From positions 1-46,457 of the forward strand of contig DYDG01000007.1 in the NCBI GenBank assembly GCA_020717845.1: a stretch of DNA of 46,457 bases, in the 5' to 3' direction. Under the pieces are notes generated by a model that had not been told where the DNA came from, did no database searches, and saw only the letters and a list, made by a program, of their open reading frames with translations. A program made the position numbers and the translations under genes. The DNA comes from Marinifilum sp. GTDB lineage: Bacteria; UBA9089; CG2-30-40-21. This document shows positions 16,328 to 25,700 of this stretch, one piece after another; within the stretch, counting starts at the first letter, position 1; each line of letters begins with the position of its first letter.

Positions 16328-18088
16328 TTAATTTTTAATATATACCTGCTCTATATTATGAAACACACCGCCATAAGCTGTTTGCTGAAGATTGCCAAAC
16401 CTGTTTCGAACTGCATACAATGCTGCCCCATTAACCGTATAGATAACCGGAAGCTCTTCAGCCACAATCTCCTGCCATCTCCAGTAAAGTGCCTTTCGTT
16501 TTGCTTCATCCAATTCAGAGGCACCCTTATCAAAGATCGTATCCATCTCTGTTTCCCATGGTGTCAGATATTCCTTCCATACCTTTTGCTGTTTAGTATC
16601 TGTTGGCTTTGGATTCCAGAGATGAAGATGTCCATCGCTTGCCCAGACAGTCTTTCCACCATGAGGGTCAACCCCGCCTGTAAGACCTATCAAAACAGCG
16701 TCCCAATCATGAGTAGATGTTAATTTAGTCACCATGCTGTTAAATTCCATAGGGGTAAAGGAAACATCCATGCCGATCTTTTTCAAGTCCGCAGTAATTA
16801 TTCCCCCAATATTCTGCCGAACAGTATTATCTGCATTTGTAATCATGGTAAACTTTATCGGATTTCCTTTCTTATCCTCAATAATTCCATCCCCATCAGT
16901 ATCCTTATAGCCGCTGTTATTAAGGATTTTTTTTGCCTCATTTAAGGAATATTCATACCTTATCACAAAGGGATTGTGAAAAATAACAGCTGCCTTTTCC
17001 ATGGCCGCATCCTGAGAATAGCCAATCCCTTTCATGACATTATCAATGATTGTTTGCTTGTCTATAGCATGAGCAACAGCCTTGCGGAAGTTTTTATCCC
17101 TGAACCAGCCTGATTTTGGTTGTTTAACGGTATTTGGATTCTGATTAAAGCTGACAAAGTTTGTGCCAAAGGATGGGCCACAGTCATAAGTCGTATAATT
17201 TCCATTTTGTTCTTTTTGTTCTTTTTTCTTAAGGTAGGCAAAATCCTTTTCTCGGACACTCAGGACATCAATCTCCTTTGATTCAAATTGAACAAGCTGC
17301 ACATCATCCTTTTCTACAACAAATTTAACAACCTTATCTATATATGGCAGCTGCTTGCCTTCTTTATCCTTTTGCCAATAGATAGGATTCTTGACATAGG
17401 ATAGTCTTTCACCCGGCTTAAATTCAGTTAACATAAATGGGCCTGTCCCTATTATCTTTGAGGGTGGTGTATCAACCCCCCAGGTAGAGCTGAACTTGCC
17501 AGCCTTTACGGCCCCTTCAAGAATGTGTTTAGGAAGAATCCCCTGACCTAATGACCTTAACAATGGAGCAAAAGATTTAGGAAGGGTAAGTTTGACAGTA
17601 TAATCATCTATCTTTTCAAATTTTATTTGTTTCCCTTCAATGGTAAAGATATCCCTGGCAGAGGCAGGAATGTTTTTATTATAGATAATCTCATTATAGG
17701 TGAAAAGAACATCATCAGCTGTAAACGGCTCACCATCAAACCACTTGACATCCTTTCGCAAAAAGAATGTCCAGACCAATCCAGCGTTAGAGATGCTCCA
17801 TTCCTCAGCCAGACATGGCACTACCTCTGTGGTTACCCCATTTGTTCTGGTTAATCCCTCAAACAAAAAGCTAATAGCATCACCTGTTGAGGTTTCTTTA
17901 GAAATTATCTCATTAAACGACTTTGGGTCTGAGGTGGTGCTTAGCAAGAGTGTTCCACCATATTTTGAGACATTTTTATCCGATATTTCTGCCTGTTTTG
18001 TGCAGCCGGTAGATAGCAGGGTTAAAATCGCAATAGCCGGGATAACCCTTGTGCTTGCCTTCCTTATTGATAAGATGATTCGAAACAT
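16328..18088 (-). CDS. peptide-type ABC transporter substrate-binding lipoprotein (SBP family 5)
   Basis: The protein has 586 residues. The lipoprotein signal peptide ends in the lipobox LLSTGC. The mature protein has the family 5 (DppA/OppA) pattern: NEIISKETSTGDAISFLFEG, then LAEEWSISNAGLVWTFFLRK, VKWFDGEPFTADDVLFTYN, and later FRKAVAHAIDKQTIIDNVMK. Full length. It would bind oligopeptides or similar ligands in the periplasm for an ABC importer, but no cognate permease or ATPase genes lie nearby. GGAGG stands 7 bases before the ATG. It starts 22 bases after the dapA stop and is probably co-transcribed with it. Confidence 0.93.
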   Translation of the reverse strand: MFRIILSIRKASTRVIPAIAILTLLSTGCTKQAEISDKNVSKYGGTLLLSTTSDPKSFNEIISKETSTGDAISFLFEGLTRTNGVTTEVVPCLAEEWSISNAGLVWTFFLRKDVKWFDGEPFTADDVLFTYNEIIYNKNIPASARDIFTIEGKQIKFEKIDDYTVKLTLPKSFAPLLRSLGQGILPKHILEGAVKAGKFSSTWGVDTPPSKIIGTGPFMLTEFKPGERLSYVKNPIYWQKDKEGKQLPYIDKVVKFVVEKDDVQLVQFESKEIDVLSVREKDFAYLKKKEQKEQNGNYTTYDCGPSFGTNFVSFNQNPNTVKQPKSGWFRDKNFRKAVAHAIDKQTIIDNVMKGIGYSQDAAMEKAAVIFHNPFVIRYEYSLNEAKKILNNSGYKDTDGDGIIEDKKGNPIKFTMITNADNTVRQNIGGIITADLKKIGMDVSFTPMEFNSMVTKLTSTHDWDAVLIGLTGGVDPHGGKTVWASDGHLHLWNPKPTDTKQQKVWKEYLTPWETEMDTIFDKGASELDEAKRKALYWRWQEIVAEELPVIYTVNGAALYAVRNRFGNLQQTAYGGVFHNIEQVYIKN

Positions 18089-18110
18089 ACATGCCTCCTC
18101 GATAAAATAC

Positions 18111-18983
18111 TTAAATCAACCCATATTCCACCAGCACACCCCTTAGTTTTTCCTTATTAACCTCTTTCATTTGAACAAGAGGGAGTCTAACCTCAGCTGA
18201 GATCATTCCCATAAAGGATAAAGCCTGCTTTACCGGCACAGGGTTTGTTTCAATAAACATTGCCTCACAAAGAGGAAATAGCTTATAGTGAAGGCGTTTT
18301 GCCTCTTCCATATCCCCCTGATTAAAGGCATCCATCATTTTTTTCATATCCTGCGGCACAACATTAGCGGCTACAGAGATAACCCCTTTGCCTCCAACAA
18401 CCAGTGTTGGCAATACCGTCGAATCATCCCCTGAAACAAGGGTTATTCTATCTCCGCAGAGAGCAATGACCTGGCTTATCTGGTTCAGGTTGCCGGTTGC
18501 TTCCTTGATGCCAACAATATTTTTGAAATCTTGAGCTAATTTAGCCACAGTCTCTGGCAATAGATTTACCCCAGTGCGTCCAGGAACATTGTAGAGAACT
18601 ACCGGAAATCCTGTCTCAGCAATTGCCTTATAGTGATAATACAGCCCTTCCTGGGTTGGCTTATTGTAATAAGGCGTAACACACAGCACCCCGTCTGCCC
18701 CTATGTCACGTGCATACTGAACCAGAGAGATAGACTCTGCCGTACAATTAGAGCCTGCCCCAGCAAGAATAGGAAGCCTTTTGTTTACTGCCTCAACAAC
18801 AATTCTTATTACTCGGCGATGCTCTTCATGAGAAAGCGTAGCAGACTCACCGGTTGTTCCGCAGGGGACAATAGCATCTGTTCCCCTTTCTATATGAAAT
18901 TCCACCAGCTCTCGCAATTTTTCTTCATCAACCATCCCATTCTTAAATGGCGTAACCAATGCAACAATAACACCCTGAAACAT
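18111..18983 (-). CDS. dapA: 4-hydroxy-tetrahydrodipicolinate synthase
   Basis: The enzyme has 290 residues and is a TIM-barrel class I aldolase. It condenses pyruvate and aspartate semialdehyde, the committed step to lysine and diaminopimelate. Visible motifs are VALVTPFKNG, PCGTTGESATLSHEEH, TPYYNKPTQEGLYYHY, the catalytic Tyr in VLYNVPGRTG and the Schiff-base Lys in VGIKEATGN. The frame opens 11 codons earlier, but the ATG at 18983 has GGAG 7 bases upstream and gives the usual N-terminus MFQGVIVALVTPF. A consensus promoter with an overlapping inverted repeat lies 40-70 bases upstream. The downstream substrate-binding protein shares its transcript. Confidence 0.96.
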   Translation of the reverse strand: MFQGVIVALVTPFKNGMVDEEKLRELVEFHIERGTDAIVPCGTTGESATLSHEEHRRVIRIVVEAVNKRLPILAGAGSNCTAESISLVQYARDIGADGVLCVTPYYNKPTQEGLYYHYKAIAETGFPVVLYNVPGRTGVNLLPETVAKLAQDFKNIVGIKEATGNLNQISQVIALCGDRITLVSGDDSTVLPTLVVGGKGVISVAANVVPQDMKKMMDAFNQGDMEEAKRLHYKLFPLCEAMFIETNPVPVKQALSFMGMISAEVRLPLVQMKEVNKEKLRGVLVEYGLI

Positions 18984-19022
18984 TTTTTTCTCCATTCTCA
19001 CCGTCCTCACCTCCATAGGGAT

Positions 19023-19051
19023 ATTATACTTAATGTTGACAGATATGTCAA
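19023..19051 (-). promoter_or_regulatory. consensus dapA promoter with an operator-like inverted repeat
   Basis: On the minus strand a perfect TTGACA (19051-19046), 17 bases, a perfect TATAAT (19028-19023). The -35 box is half of the inverted repeat TTGACA-TATC-TGTCAA, which could bind a dimeric regulator. Confidence 0.8.
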
Positions 19052-19129
19052 TAAAAAATTTAGGGTAACCAAACTATTTACTCAAGTGAAGTGTAATGAA
19101 GTGAAAAGGGGGAAGTTGAGAGAAAAAGG

Positions 19130-19382
19130 TTCCTTAACGAATCATGTGGGTAAGTCAAATTTAGATTGCAAATATTCTTGAGATATGTTAATATATATGG
19201 AAACCAATAAAATAGTTGACAATAGCCAGTCAACAGTAGATAGAGTAACACAAGCATCCTGCTTGTGCTTTGGATTAAATGTCAACAAATTTTCTGGTTT
19301 ACATATAGTTAAAGAATCAGAAAAGAGTTATGACGCTGATGAATAACTTTTTAGGTTGTGCGAGATTTGAGAGGAGGACAGG
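19130..19382 (+). repeat. composite dispersed repeat, copy 1 (interrupted)
   Basis: Two blocks, 19130-19163 (TTCCTTAACGAATCATGTGG...) and 19307-19382 (AGTTAAAGAATCAGAAAAGA...), match in the same relative order the inverted copy at 45974-46112. In that copy they are only about 25 bases apart; here a 100-bp element lies between them. No gene is visible in 19052-19498. Confidence 0.7.
19201..19300. mobile_element. 100-bp MITE-like insertion in the composite repeat
   Basis: The arms 19201-19221 (AAACCAATAAAATAGTTGAC) and 19280-19300 are imperfect 21-base inverted repeats (17 of 21 match). In the centre is a perfect CACAAGCA/TGCTTGTG hairpin (19249-19267). It is missing from the related repeat at the right end of the window. 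Confidence 0.6.
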
Positions 19383-19475
19383 TAGCACCTCTGGCAGGTC
19401 GCAGCTACAAAAATACCTGTAGTTTACCTGGCAGCAAACCTTTGGCAGTGGAACTTCCACCTGCTCTGGCAGGTG
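19378..19475 (+). repeat. dispersed GGCAGGT module, copy 2
   Basis: It shares GGCAGCA-ACCTT-GCAGTGG-ACT-CCACCTGC-TCTGGCAGGT with the reverse strand of 9862-10008, and CGCAGCTACAAAAATxCCTGTAGT with 42550-42577. Confidence 0.7.
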
Positions 19476-19504
19476 GATCAATTTAAGGAGAGGAGTTTTT
19501 GCCT

Positions 19505-19864
19505 ATGTTTATCAAAGATTTACAAGATTGTGTAGAATTTATCGCTGGGGACAACACGATCCTTCGTGAAATTTTACATCCAGATAAAGCGGAATTAGAA
19601 CTTCGTTATAGCCTGGCACATGCAGTGTTAAAACCCGGGCTAACATCGCAGCCACACAAATTAAAAACATCTGAGGTTTACTACATCCTGGAAGGAGAAG
19701 GCACTATGTATATTAATGAGGAAAATGCAAAGGTTCGCTCGGGTCAAACCGTCTATATTCCACCAAATTCAAAGCAATACATAAAAAATACAGGAAACAT
19801 TGATTTGAAGTTTCTCTGTATTGTTGATCCAGCCTGGCGTGTTGAGGATGAAGAAGTATTGTGA
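19505..19864 (+). CDS. small cupin-domain protein
   Basis: The protein has 119 residues and is a single RmlC-like beta barrel. Cupin motif 1 reads about PGLTSQPHKLKTSEVYYILE with GEGTMYI, and motif 2 reads YIPPNSKQYIKNTG. The metal-binding set is partial: one His (PHKLK), a Glu (SEVYY) and no clear motif-2 His (it has Gln-Tyr instead), so metal binding is uncertain. Similar stand-alone cupins are annotated as mannose-6-phosphate isomerase-like, but enzymatic activity cannot be claimed. The ATG at 19505 has AGGAG 9 bases upstream; a TTG at 19499 is possible. It lies 105 bases before the pilus ATPase gene, with two palindromes in between. Confidence 0.82.
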   Translation: MFIKDLQDCVEFIAGDNTILREILHPDKAELELRYSLAHAVLKPGLTSQPHKLKTSEVYYILEGEGTMYINEENAKVRSGQTVYIPPNSKQYIKNTGNIDLKFLCIVDPAWRVEDEEVL

Positions 19865-19883
19865 TGGCAAGATTATCCGATCG

Positions 19884-19951
19884 CTCAGGATATATATCCT
19901 GAGTGAGCAAAGAGTGTATTACGGTATGTCCTTCAAGCTTTCAGCTTGAAG
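19884..19951. repeat. two perfect palindromes in the cupin-pilT gap
   Basis: CTCAGGATATATATCCTGAG (19884-19903) is a perfect 20-base palindrome. CTTCAAGCT-TTC-AGCTTGAAG (19931-19951) is a perfect 9-bp hairpin. The second ends just before the AGGAGG of the next gene. Neither has a T-tract, so they look like repeat units more than terminators. Confidence 0.7.
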
Positions 19952-19969
19952 ATTATAGGAGGGCTTTAT

Positions 19970-21034
19970 ATGTTATTAGCTGATTTATTAGGAAAAGTGG
20001 TTTCACAAGATGCCTCTGATTTATTCCTCAAGGCAGATACACCTGCTACTTACAAGGTATCAGGGGAAACGATTCAGGAGCATACAAGGCTCAGCCCTAT
20101 GGATGTAGAAAGGCTGGCCTATGCAGTGATGAGCGATGAACAACAGGTAGAGTTTGTTCGGACAAACGAGATGAACCTTGCCTTTAACTATCCTGATCTT
20201 GGTCGATTCCGGTGCAATATCTATCGTCAGCGAGGAACATTAGGCATAGTCTTTCGCAGGGTAAAGGCTCAAATTCCAAAGATAGGTGATCTTGATCTGC
20301 CGCCAATATTAAATGAGCTTGTCATGGATAAGAGGGGATTGATACTGGTCGTTGGAGCTACAGGTTCAGGTAAATCAACTACCTTGGCTGCCATGCTTAA
20401 TCATCGGAATGAGATGGCTGGTGGACATATTATTACTATTGAGGATCCAATTGAATTTGTTTATAAAGACAAAAAAGCCATTATCAGCCAGCGAGAGGTT
20501 GGGATTGATACCGAAACCTATGATGCCGCCTTAAAGAATGCCCTCAGACAGGCTCCGGATGTTATTCTTATTGGTGAGATGCGTGATACAGAGAGTGTTT
20601 CTGCATCTATATATTTTGCTGAAACAGGCCATCTGGTAATGAGCACACTCCATTCAACCAATGCCTTTCAGGCTATAGAAAGGATGCTGCAATTCTATCC
20701 TGGAGAGATGCATCCTCAGATACTTACACAGCTTTCACTGAACCTTAGAGCTATTATCTCTCAAAGATTAATCCCGCGAGCAGATGGAAATGGACGTGTT
20801 GCAGCAATAGAAATCATGATAGTTACCCCTCGAATCAAAGACCTTATTAAAAAGGGAGAAATTTCCCAACTTCGAGGAGCAATCCAGTCCGGATCAAAGG
20901 ATGGTCTTCAGAGCTTTGAACAGGCATTGCATGAGCTTTATACAAAAAACCTGATTACCCTTGATGCTGCTATGTCCGCAGCAGATAGTGCCAATGATTT
21001 GAGGTTAAGGATAAAAGGGATGGCAGCCTTGTAA
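19970..21034 (+). CDS. pilT: PilT/PilU-type twitching motility retraction ATPase
   Basis: The 354-residue hexameric secretion-type ATPase disassembles type IV pili at the inner membrane. The N-terminal PAS-like domain (DASDLFLKADTPATYKVSG) precedes the RecA core, with Walker A GATGSGKST, Asp box (HIITIEDPIEF), Walker B VILIGEMRD and a His box (HLVMSTLHSTNA). The segment ISQREVGIDTETYDAALKNA and the C-terminus resemble PilU as much as PilT. Start at 19970: AGGAGGG sits 6 bases before this ATG, giving MLLADLLGKVVSQDASDLFL; the frame opens 8 codons earlier without a site. No other pilus genes are in the window. Confidence 0.93.
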   Translation: MLLADLLGKVVSQDASDLFLKADTPATYKVSGETIQEHTRLSPMDVERLAYAVMSDEQQVEFVRTNEMNLAFNYPDLGRFRCNIYRQRGTLGIVFRRVKAQIPKIGDLDLPPILNELVMDKRGLILVVGATGSGKSTTLAAMLNHRNEMAGGHIITIEDPIEFVYKDKKAIISQREVGIDTETYDAALKNALRQAPDVILIGEMRDTESVSASIYFAETGHLVMSTLHSTNAFQAIERMLQFYPGEMHPQILTQLSLNLRAIISQRLIPRADGNGRVAAIEIMIVTPRIKDLIKKGEISQLRGAIQSGSKDGLQSFEQALHELYTKNLITLDAAMSAADSANDLRLRIKGMAAL

Positions 21035-21126
21035 TGAAAATAGGAGTGCATTGACCCTGCCATACCCTTATCCTAACCTTCCTGAGGGAACCCTGATATT
21101 CCCTTATTTTGACAAAGGAGAAAACC

Positions 21127-22713
21127 ATGTCCTGTCTGACTACATTCAACACATCCACCCTTCCAGAGGTTTATACAGATACTCTGATTATTGGGATGGG
21201 TATAGCCGGACTTAGTGCCGGGATTAAGGCGGCTAATTATGGGAAGGTATTGATTATTACCAAAGATTCCTTCCATGAAAGCAATACTGAGTATGCACAG
21301 GGTGGGGTAGCCGTTGTTCTCTCAGATGGGGACAGTTTTGAAAAACATACGGCTGATACCCTGACCACAGGCTGTGGCGTGTGCAATGATGAAAATGTCA
21401 GGATACTTGTTGAAGAGGGCACTCAAAGGGTGCAGGAATTGATGGAATGGGGTGTCAGGTTTGATAAACAAGATGGGAAAATAGCCTTTGGTCAAGAGGG
21501 TGGACATGGTCTCAAAAGGATTGTTCATGCTAAAGGAGATGCAACAGGGAAAGAGATATTAAGGGTATTATTGAATAAGGCAAAGGCAACACCAAATATT
21601 ACACTGTTAAAGGATACCTTTACTATTGATCTGTTATCTACTGATGGACTGTGTTTTGGAGCAATTGTTCATTCACCGAATAAGGGGAATATGGTTGTTT
21701 TTGCTTCTAACACCATCCTGGCTACAGGCGGAATAGGACAAATATATCGAGAAACAACCAATTCTATGATTGCTACTGGTGATGGGATGGCTATGGCTTA
21801 TCGGGCTGGAGCAATATTAAGCGATATGGAATTTATACAATTTCACCCAACAACCCTGTATGTAGCTGGTGCCTCTCGATTCCTAATATCTGAAGCAGTT
21901 CGCGGGGATGGTGGGATATTGAGAAATAAAAATGGTGAAAGGTTTATGTTCAAGTATCACCCTTGCGGTGAATTGGCGCCAAGGGATATTGTTTCCAGAG
22001 GAATATTGATCGAGCTTAAGGAAACAAAATCTGTTTTTGTTTGGCTGGATGTTACTCATCTTGATTTTGAATATCTTAAGAAGAGATTTCCAAATATTGT
22101 TAAGATGTGCCTTGCATTTGGTATTGACGTTAAAACAAAATGGATTCCAGTAATGCCTACAGCCCATTATATGATTGGTGGAGTAAAAACAGATGAATAT
22201 GGTCAGACAAATGTCAATGGGCTTTATGCCTGCGGTGAAGCAGCCTGTACTGGTGTCCATGGGGCTAATCGATTGGCAAGTAATTCCCTGCTTGAAGGAT
22301 TGGTCTTTGGCTGCCGAACAGGTGAATATATTGGGCATAATCCTATGCTGTTCCAGAAGCAAGTCATTTCAAACAAGATGATAGAGGATAATATTCATAA
22401 AAAAATAAATATTCCAGATGTCAGAAACTCTCTAAAAAGTTTGATGTTAAGGAACATGGGGATTGAACGGGATCAAAAAGGATTGCTTGAGGCTAAAAAG
22501 AGTATTGATTTTTGGGCATCATATGTGCTGAACAAAGAATTTTCATCCCCTGCCAGCTGGGAGCTGCAAAATATGCTTACAGTTGCCAGCCTGATACAAA
22601 GGGCAGCAGATATGAGACAGGAAAGCCGAGGGGTTCATTTCCGCACGGATTATCCATATCAGGATGATGCTATCTGGAAGAAGCATATTGAGTTGTGTAA
22701 GACAGAAAAATAA
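21127..22713 (+). CDS. nadB: L-aspartate oxidase
   Basis: The 528-residue FAD enzyme oxidises L-aspartate to iminoaspartate, the first step of de novo NAD synthesis. The dinucleotide motif is DTLIIGMGIAGLSAGIKAAN. Then come TEYAQGGVAVVL, the substrate region HPTTLY, EAVRGDGGILRN and ELAPRDIVSRGI. ASNSLLEGLVFGCRTGEYI and the helical C-terminus (ESRGVHFRTDYP) follow as in the family. The ATG at 21127 has AAAGGAG 6 bases upstream; the frame opens 6 codons earlier. nadA and nadC are not in the window. A hairpin follows the stop directly. Confidence 0.96.
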   Translation: MSCLTTFNTSTLPEVYTDTLIIGMGIAGLSAGIKAANYGKVLIITKDSFHESNTEYAQGGVAVVLSDGDSFEKHTADTLTTGCGVCNDENVRILVEEGTQRVQELMEWGVRFDKQDGKIAFGQEGGHGLKRIVHAKGDATGKEILRVLLNKAKATPNITLLKDTFTIDLLSTDGLCFGAIVHSPNKGNMVVFASNTILATGGIGQIYRETTNSMIATGDGMAMAYRAGAILSDMEFIQFHPTTLYVAGASRFLISEAVRGDGGILRNKNGERFMFKYHPCGELAPRDIVSRGILIELKETKSVFVWLDVTHLDFEYLKKRFPNIVKMCLAFGIDVKTKWIPVMPTAHYMIGGVKTDEYGQTNVNGLYACGEAACTGVHGANRLASNSLLEGLVFGCRTGEYIGHNPMLFQKQVISNKMIEDNIHKKINIPDVRNSLKSLMLRNMGIERDQKGLLEAKKSIDFWASYVLNKEFSSPASWELQNMLTVASLIQRAADMRQESRGVHFRTDYPYQDDAIWKKHIELCKTEK

Positions 22714-22741
22714 GTAGGGGCGTATTGTCATACGCCCCCAC
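22714..22741. terminator. hairpin between the convergent nadB and OmpA-like genes
   Basis: GTAGGGGCGTA-TTGTCA-TACGCCCCCAC is an 11-bp stem with one G-T pair, right after the nadB stop and 10 bases before the end of the convergent gene. There is no long T-run on either side. A bidirectional terminator is plausible; the sequence also resembles the hairpin at 29855-29883. Confidence 0.5.
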
Positions 22742-22751
22742 ATTGCCACTG

Positions 22752-25700
22752 CTATTTAGACAGCAATTTCTTAATCTTTGCCGCCTTATCTTGATTAATA
22801 TCGCCTACAATCTTTAGCACCTTATTTACAGACTTATCCCCTTGCACCTGATAGAGCTTATAGAGTATTCTGGCTGCCTGTTTGGGACTAAGGCTTGGAG
22901 ATACCAGAAGTATGGAGAGCTCTTCCAGTCCCTTGGGATCAACCACCAGAGATTCAGCCAGTCTTTCCATACCGGCAGACTCCATTTCTCCAAATCTACC
23001 CATAGCCTCTTCTTCACCCATTATCCATGACTCAGACTCTTTTTTCAATAGAGGCTTTATCTCTTCCTTTATTTCAGGCTTTGTCAGCTCTGGCATCTCT
23101 ATCTTTGGTTGAGGAACAACCACTGCTGGCTTTTCTATAGGCTTGCTTGATAGCTCCAGGCTCAAGTTATCCACTCGACTGGACATATCCCAGCCATCGC
23201 TTTTTACCCGAACACAGGTTATCTTAGCTGGTTTTGGAGCAAGATCCATGAGATTAGGTGTGGTATAGCTTATCCATGTATTCTTTTTAACCATTTCCTC
23301 CATCTCAGGAGACTGCAGTTTACCCTTTATCAAGAATCCATGTCTGAAAAGATGAGGCTTGCCTGAAATATCCATATATTCTATCTCTAAGCAAACAGGA
23401 TATATCCCATCTTTCTGCCTGTCTTTAGAAAAGGAGTCGAAAAGCACCTTTATCTCTCCATGCAACATACAAAGGTTATACCTGATAACACTAATATCCA
23501 GCATCTGGAACACGCTTGCTCCGCCAATGGCAGAGTTTGAATCCTGTCTGTTTATCTCAAGGCTATGAGGATGCTGGCTATCATCCTTTACTACCTCAAC
23601 CTTTATCTTCCCTGACCCTTGCGAGGCAGACTGCCAACATTCCATCCCCTGTTCAAAACCGCCATCCATAAGCTTGATATAGATATTTGCCTTTGGTGCA
23701 ACAAACACTTGAGGCTTTTTGTCCGTTTTCTCCTGGACAACAACCACTGCTGGCTTATGCACCTCAGCTACCTCAGCTGGCAGCATACCCAGTTGAAGCT
23801 CAACATTATCAACCCTGCTCACAAAATCCCAGCCTCTGGCAGTAATCTTCGCCTCTGTTATTTTTACTGGTCTTGGGGAAAGCTGTGTCAGGTTTGGAGA
23901 GACATAGTCCACCCATACCCCCTTCTTTACCTGTTCACCAATATCTGGATAATTCAGCTTGCCGCTTACAAGGAAACCATGCTTGAACAGATATGGTTTA
24001 CCATCTGTCCCCGTATATTTTAATTCAAGACAGACAGGATACCCTTCACCAGCCTTGCCATCACCAGACATACTTGCATTATCTATCTTTATATCAGCTT
24101 TCAGAATGATTTGAGTATATCGATAGACATCAATATTCAACAGTTGCAACACCCCTGCCTCGCCCATATTAGACTGCGCCTTTTGTCGTTTCATCTCAAG
24201 TGTTGTTGGATGAGATGAGCTATCATTGGCAATACCAACATAAATATTTCCAACCCCTTCCTTCCTTGTAGTCCATGCATTCATTCCATCATCAAACCCA
24301 CCATTGGTTAACATAGTATGGACCGTTGGCAATGGAACAACTATCTGTGGAACTACTACAGGTGCCAGAGGTGCTACCTCCACAGGTGCTACTGCTGGCT
24401 TTGGTGCCTCGGGTGCTGGAACTGCTGGTGCTACAACCACAGGTGACAGAGGTGCTACCTTCACAGGTGGTGTTGCTGGCTTTGGCATCTCTGGTGCTGG
24501 AACTGCTAGTGCTACCTCCACAGGTGGTACCACAGGCTTTGGTGGCTCTGGTGTCGGAATTGCTGGTGCTGCAACCACAGGTGGTGCCACAGGCTTTGGC
24601 TTCGCAACCTCGACAGCTGCTGGCTTTGGCATCTCTGGTGCTGGAATTGCTGGTGCTGCAACCACAGGTAGTGCCACAGGCTTTGGCTTCGCAACCTCAA
24701 TAGCCGCAGGCTTTGGCAATCCTGGCAATGCCGCAGATTCTTCAGGCTTTTTAATGGTAATCTCTACCCTTCTATTTCGTGCCTTACCTTCAGGTGTTTT
24801 ATTTGAAGCAACTGGCTTTGCTTCTCCATAACCAATGGCTGTCAGATTAGCAGCTGGCACGCCTTCCCTTTCAACCAGAAATGTCATAACACCCTCTGCC
24901 CTTGCTTGAGATAATCCTTTATTATCTTTATATTTCTTTTGCGTAACAGGTCCAAGCGGAACATTATCTGTATGTCCTTCTATCATAACCTTGCAATCAG
25001 GATATGTCTTAAGGATATTTGCCACCTTTGTCAGGACAGGAGAGGCTGTGGGTTGAACCACATGACTGCCGGTAACAAAGTTAACCGCTGCTTGAGTCAT
25101 CTCTATCTTTATTGTCCCCTTATCCTCTTTAACGGTAATCCCCTTCTCTTCTTTTATCTCAGCCAATGCCTTTAATGGTGCTGGTTTTTCCGGCATAGGC
25201 GGTGCAACTATCTCTATTGGCAGCTCTGGGACCGGAGCAAGCTTAGCTGCTGCAACCGGTGGAGCCAATTCTTTAGTAGTTTTTTCTACAGCTGCTGGTG
25301 GCAATGCCCTGGTCAGAAGAAAATCTACCCTTGCCACTGTTTGTTCCGGACCAAAGGATACTGTCTGTCTCCTCTTTTCATACCCTTCAAACGAAGAAAT
25401 CAGGGTATATTCTATCCCTTTATTCAGATTATCCATAGAATACTTACCCATCACCCCTGATCGTATCTGTCTTAAGGAACTCTGCCCCTTAAGCAGATCA
25501 AGGGTTGTTCCGGAAAGCCCCTCACCTGTTCCTGAATCCTTTACCAATCCATAAACAAATGGATTCTCCGGAATAAGCAGCATCTTGAGATAGCTTGATT
25601 TTACTGATGAAACATCTACCTTTTGAGATGCTATCTTAAATCCGTGTGCCTTAGCCGCAATAAGATGTTCTCCTGTAGAAAGCTCCTTGAGCATATATTG

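Noticed and set aside
24304-24831. Plus-strand 175-codon Gly/Thr-rich open frame
   Set aside because: It is the antisense of the Pro/Ala/Val repeat of the OmpA-like protein; low-complexity composition keeps it open. No ribosome site.
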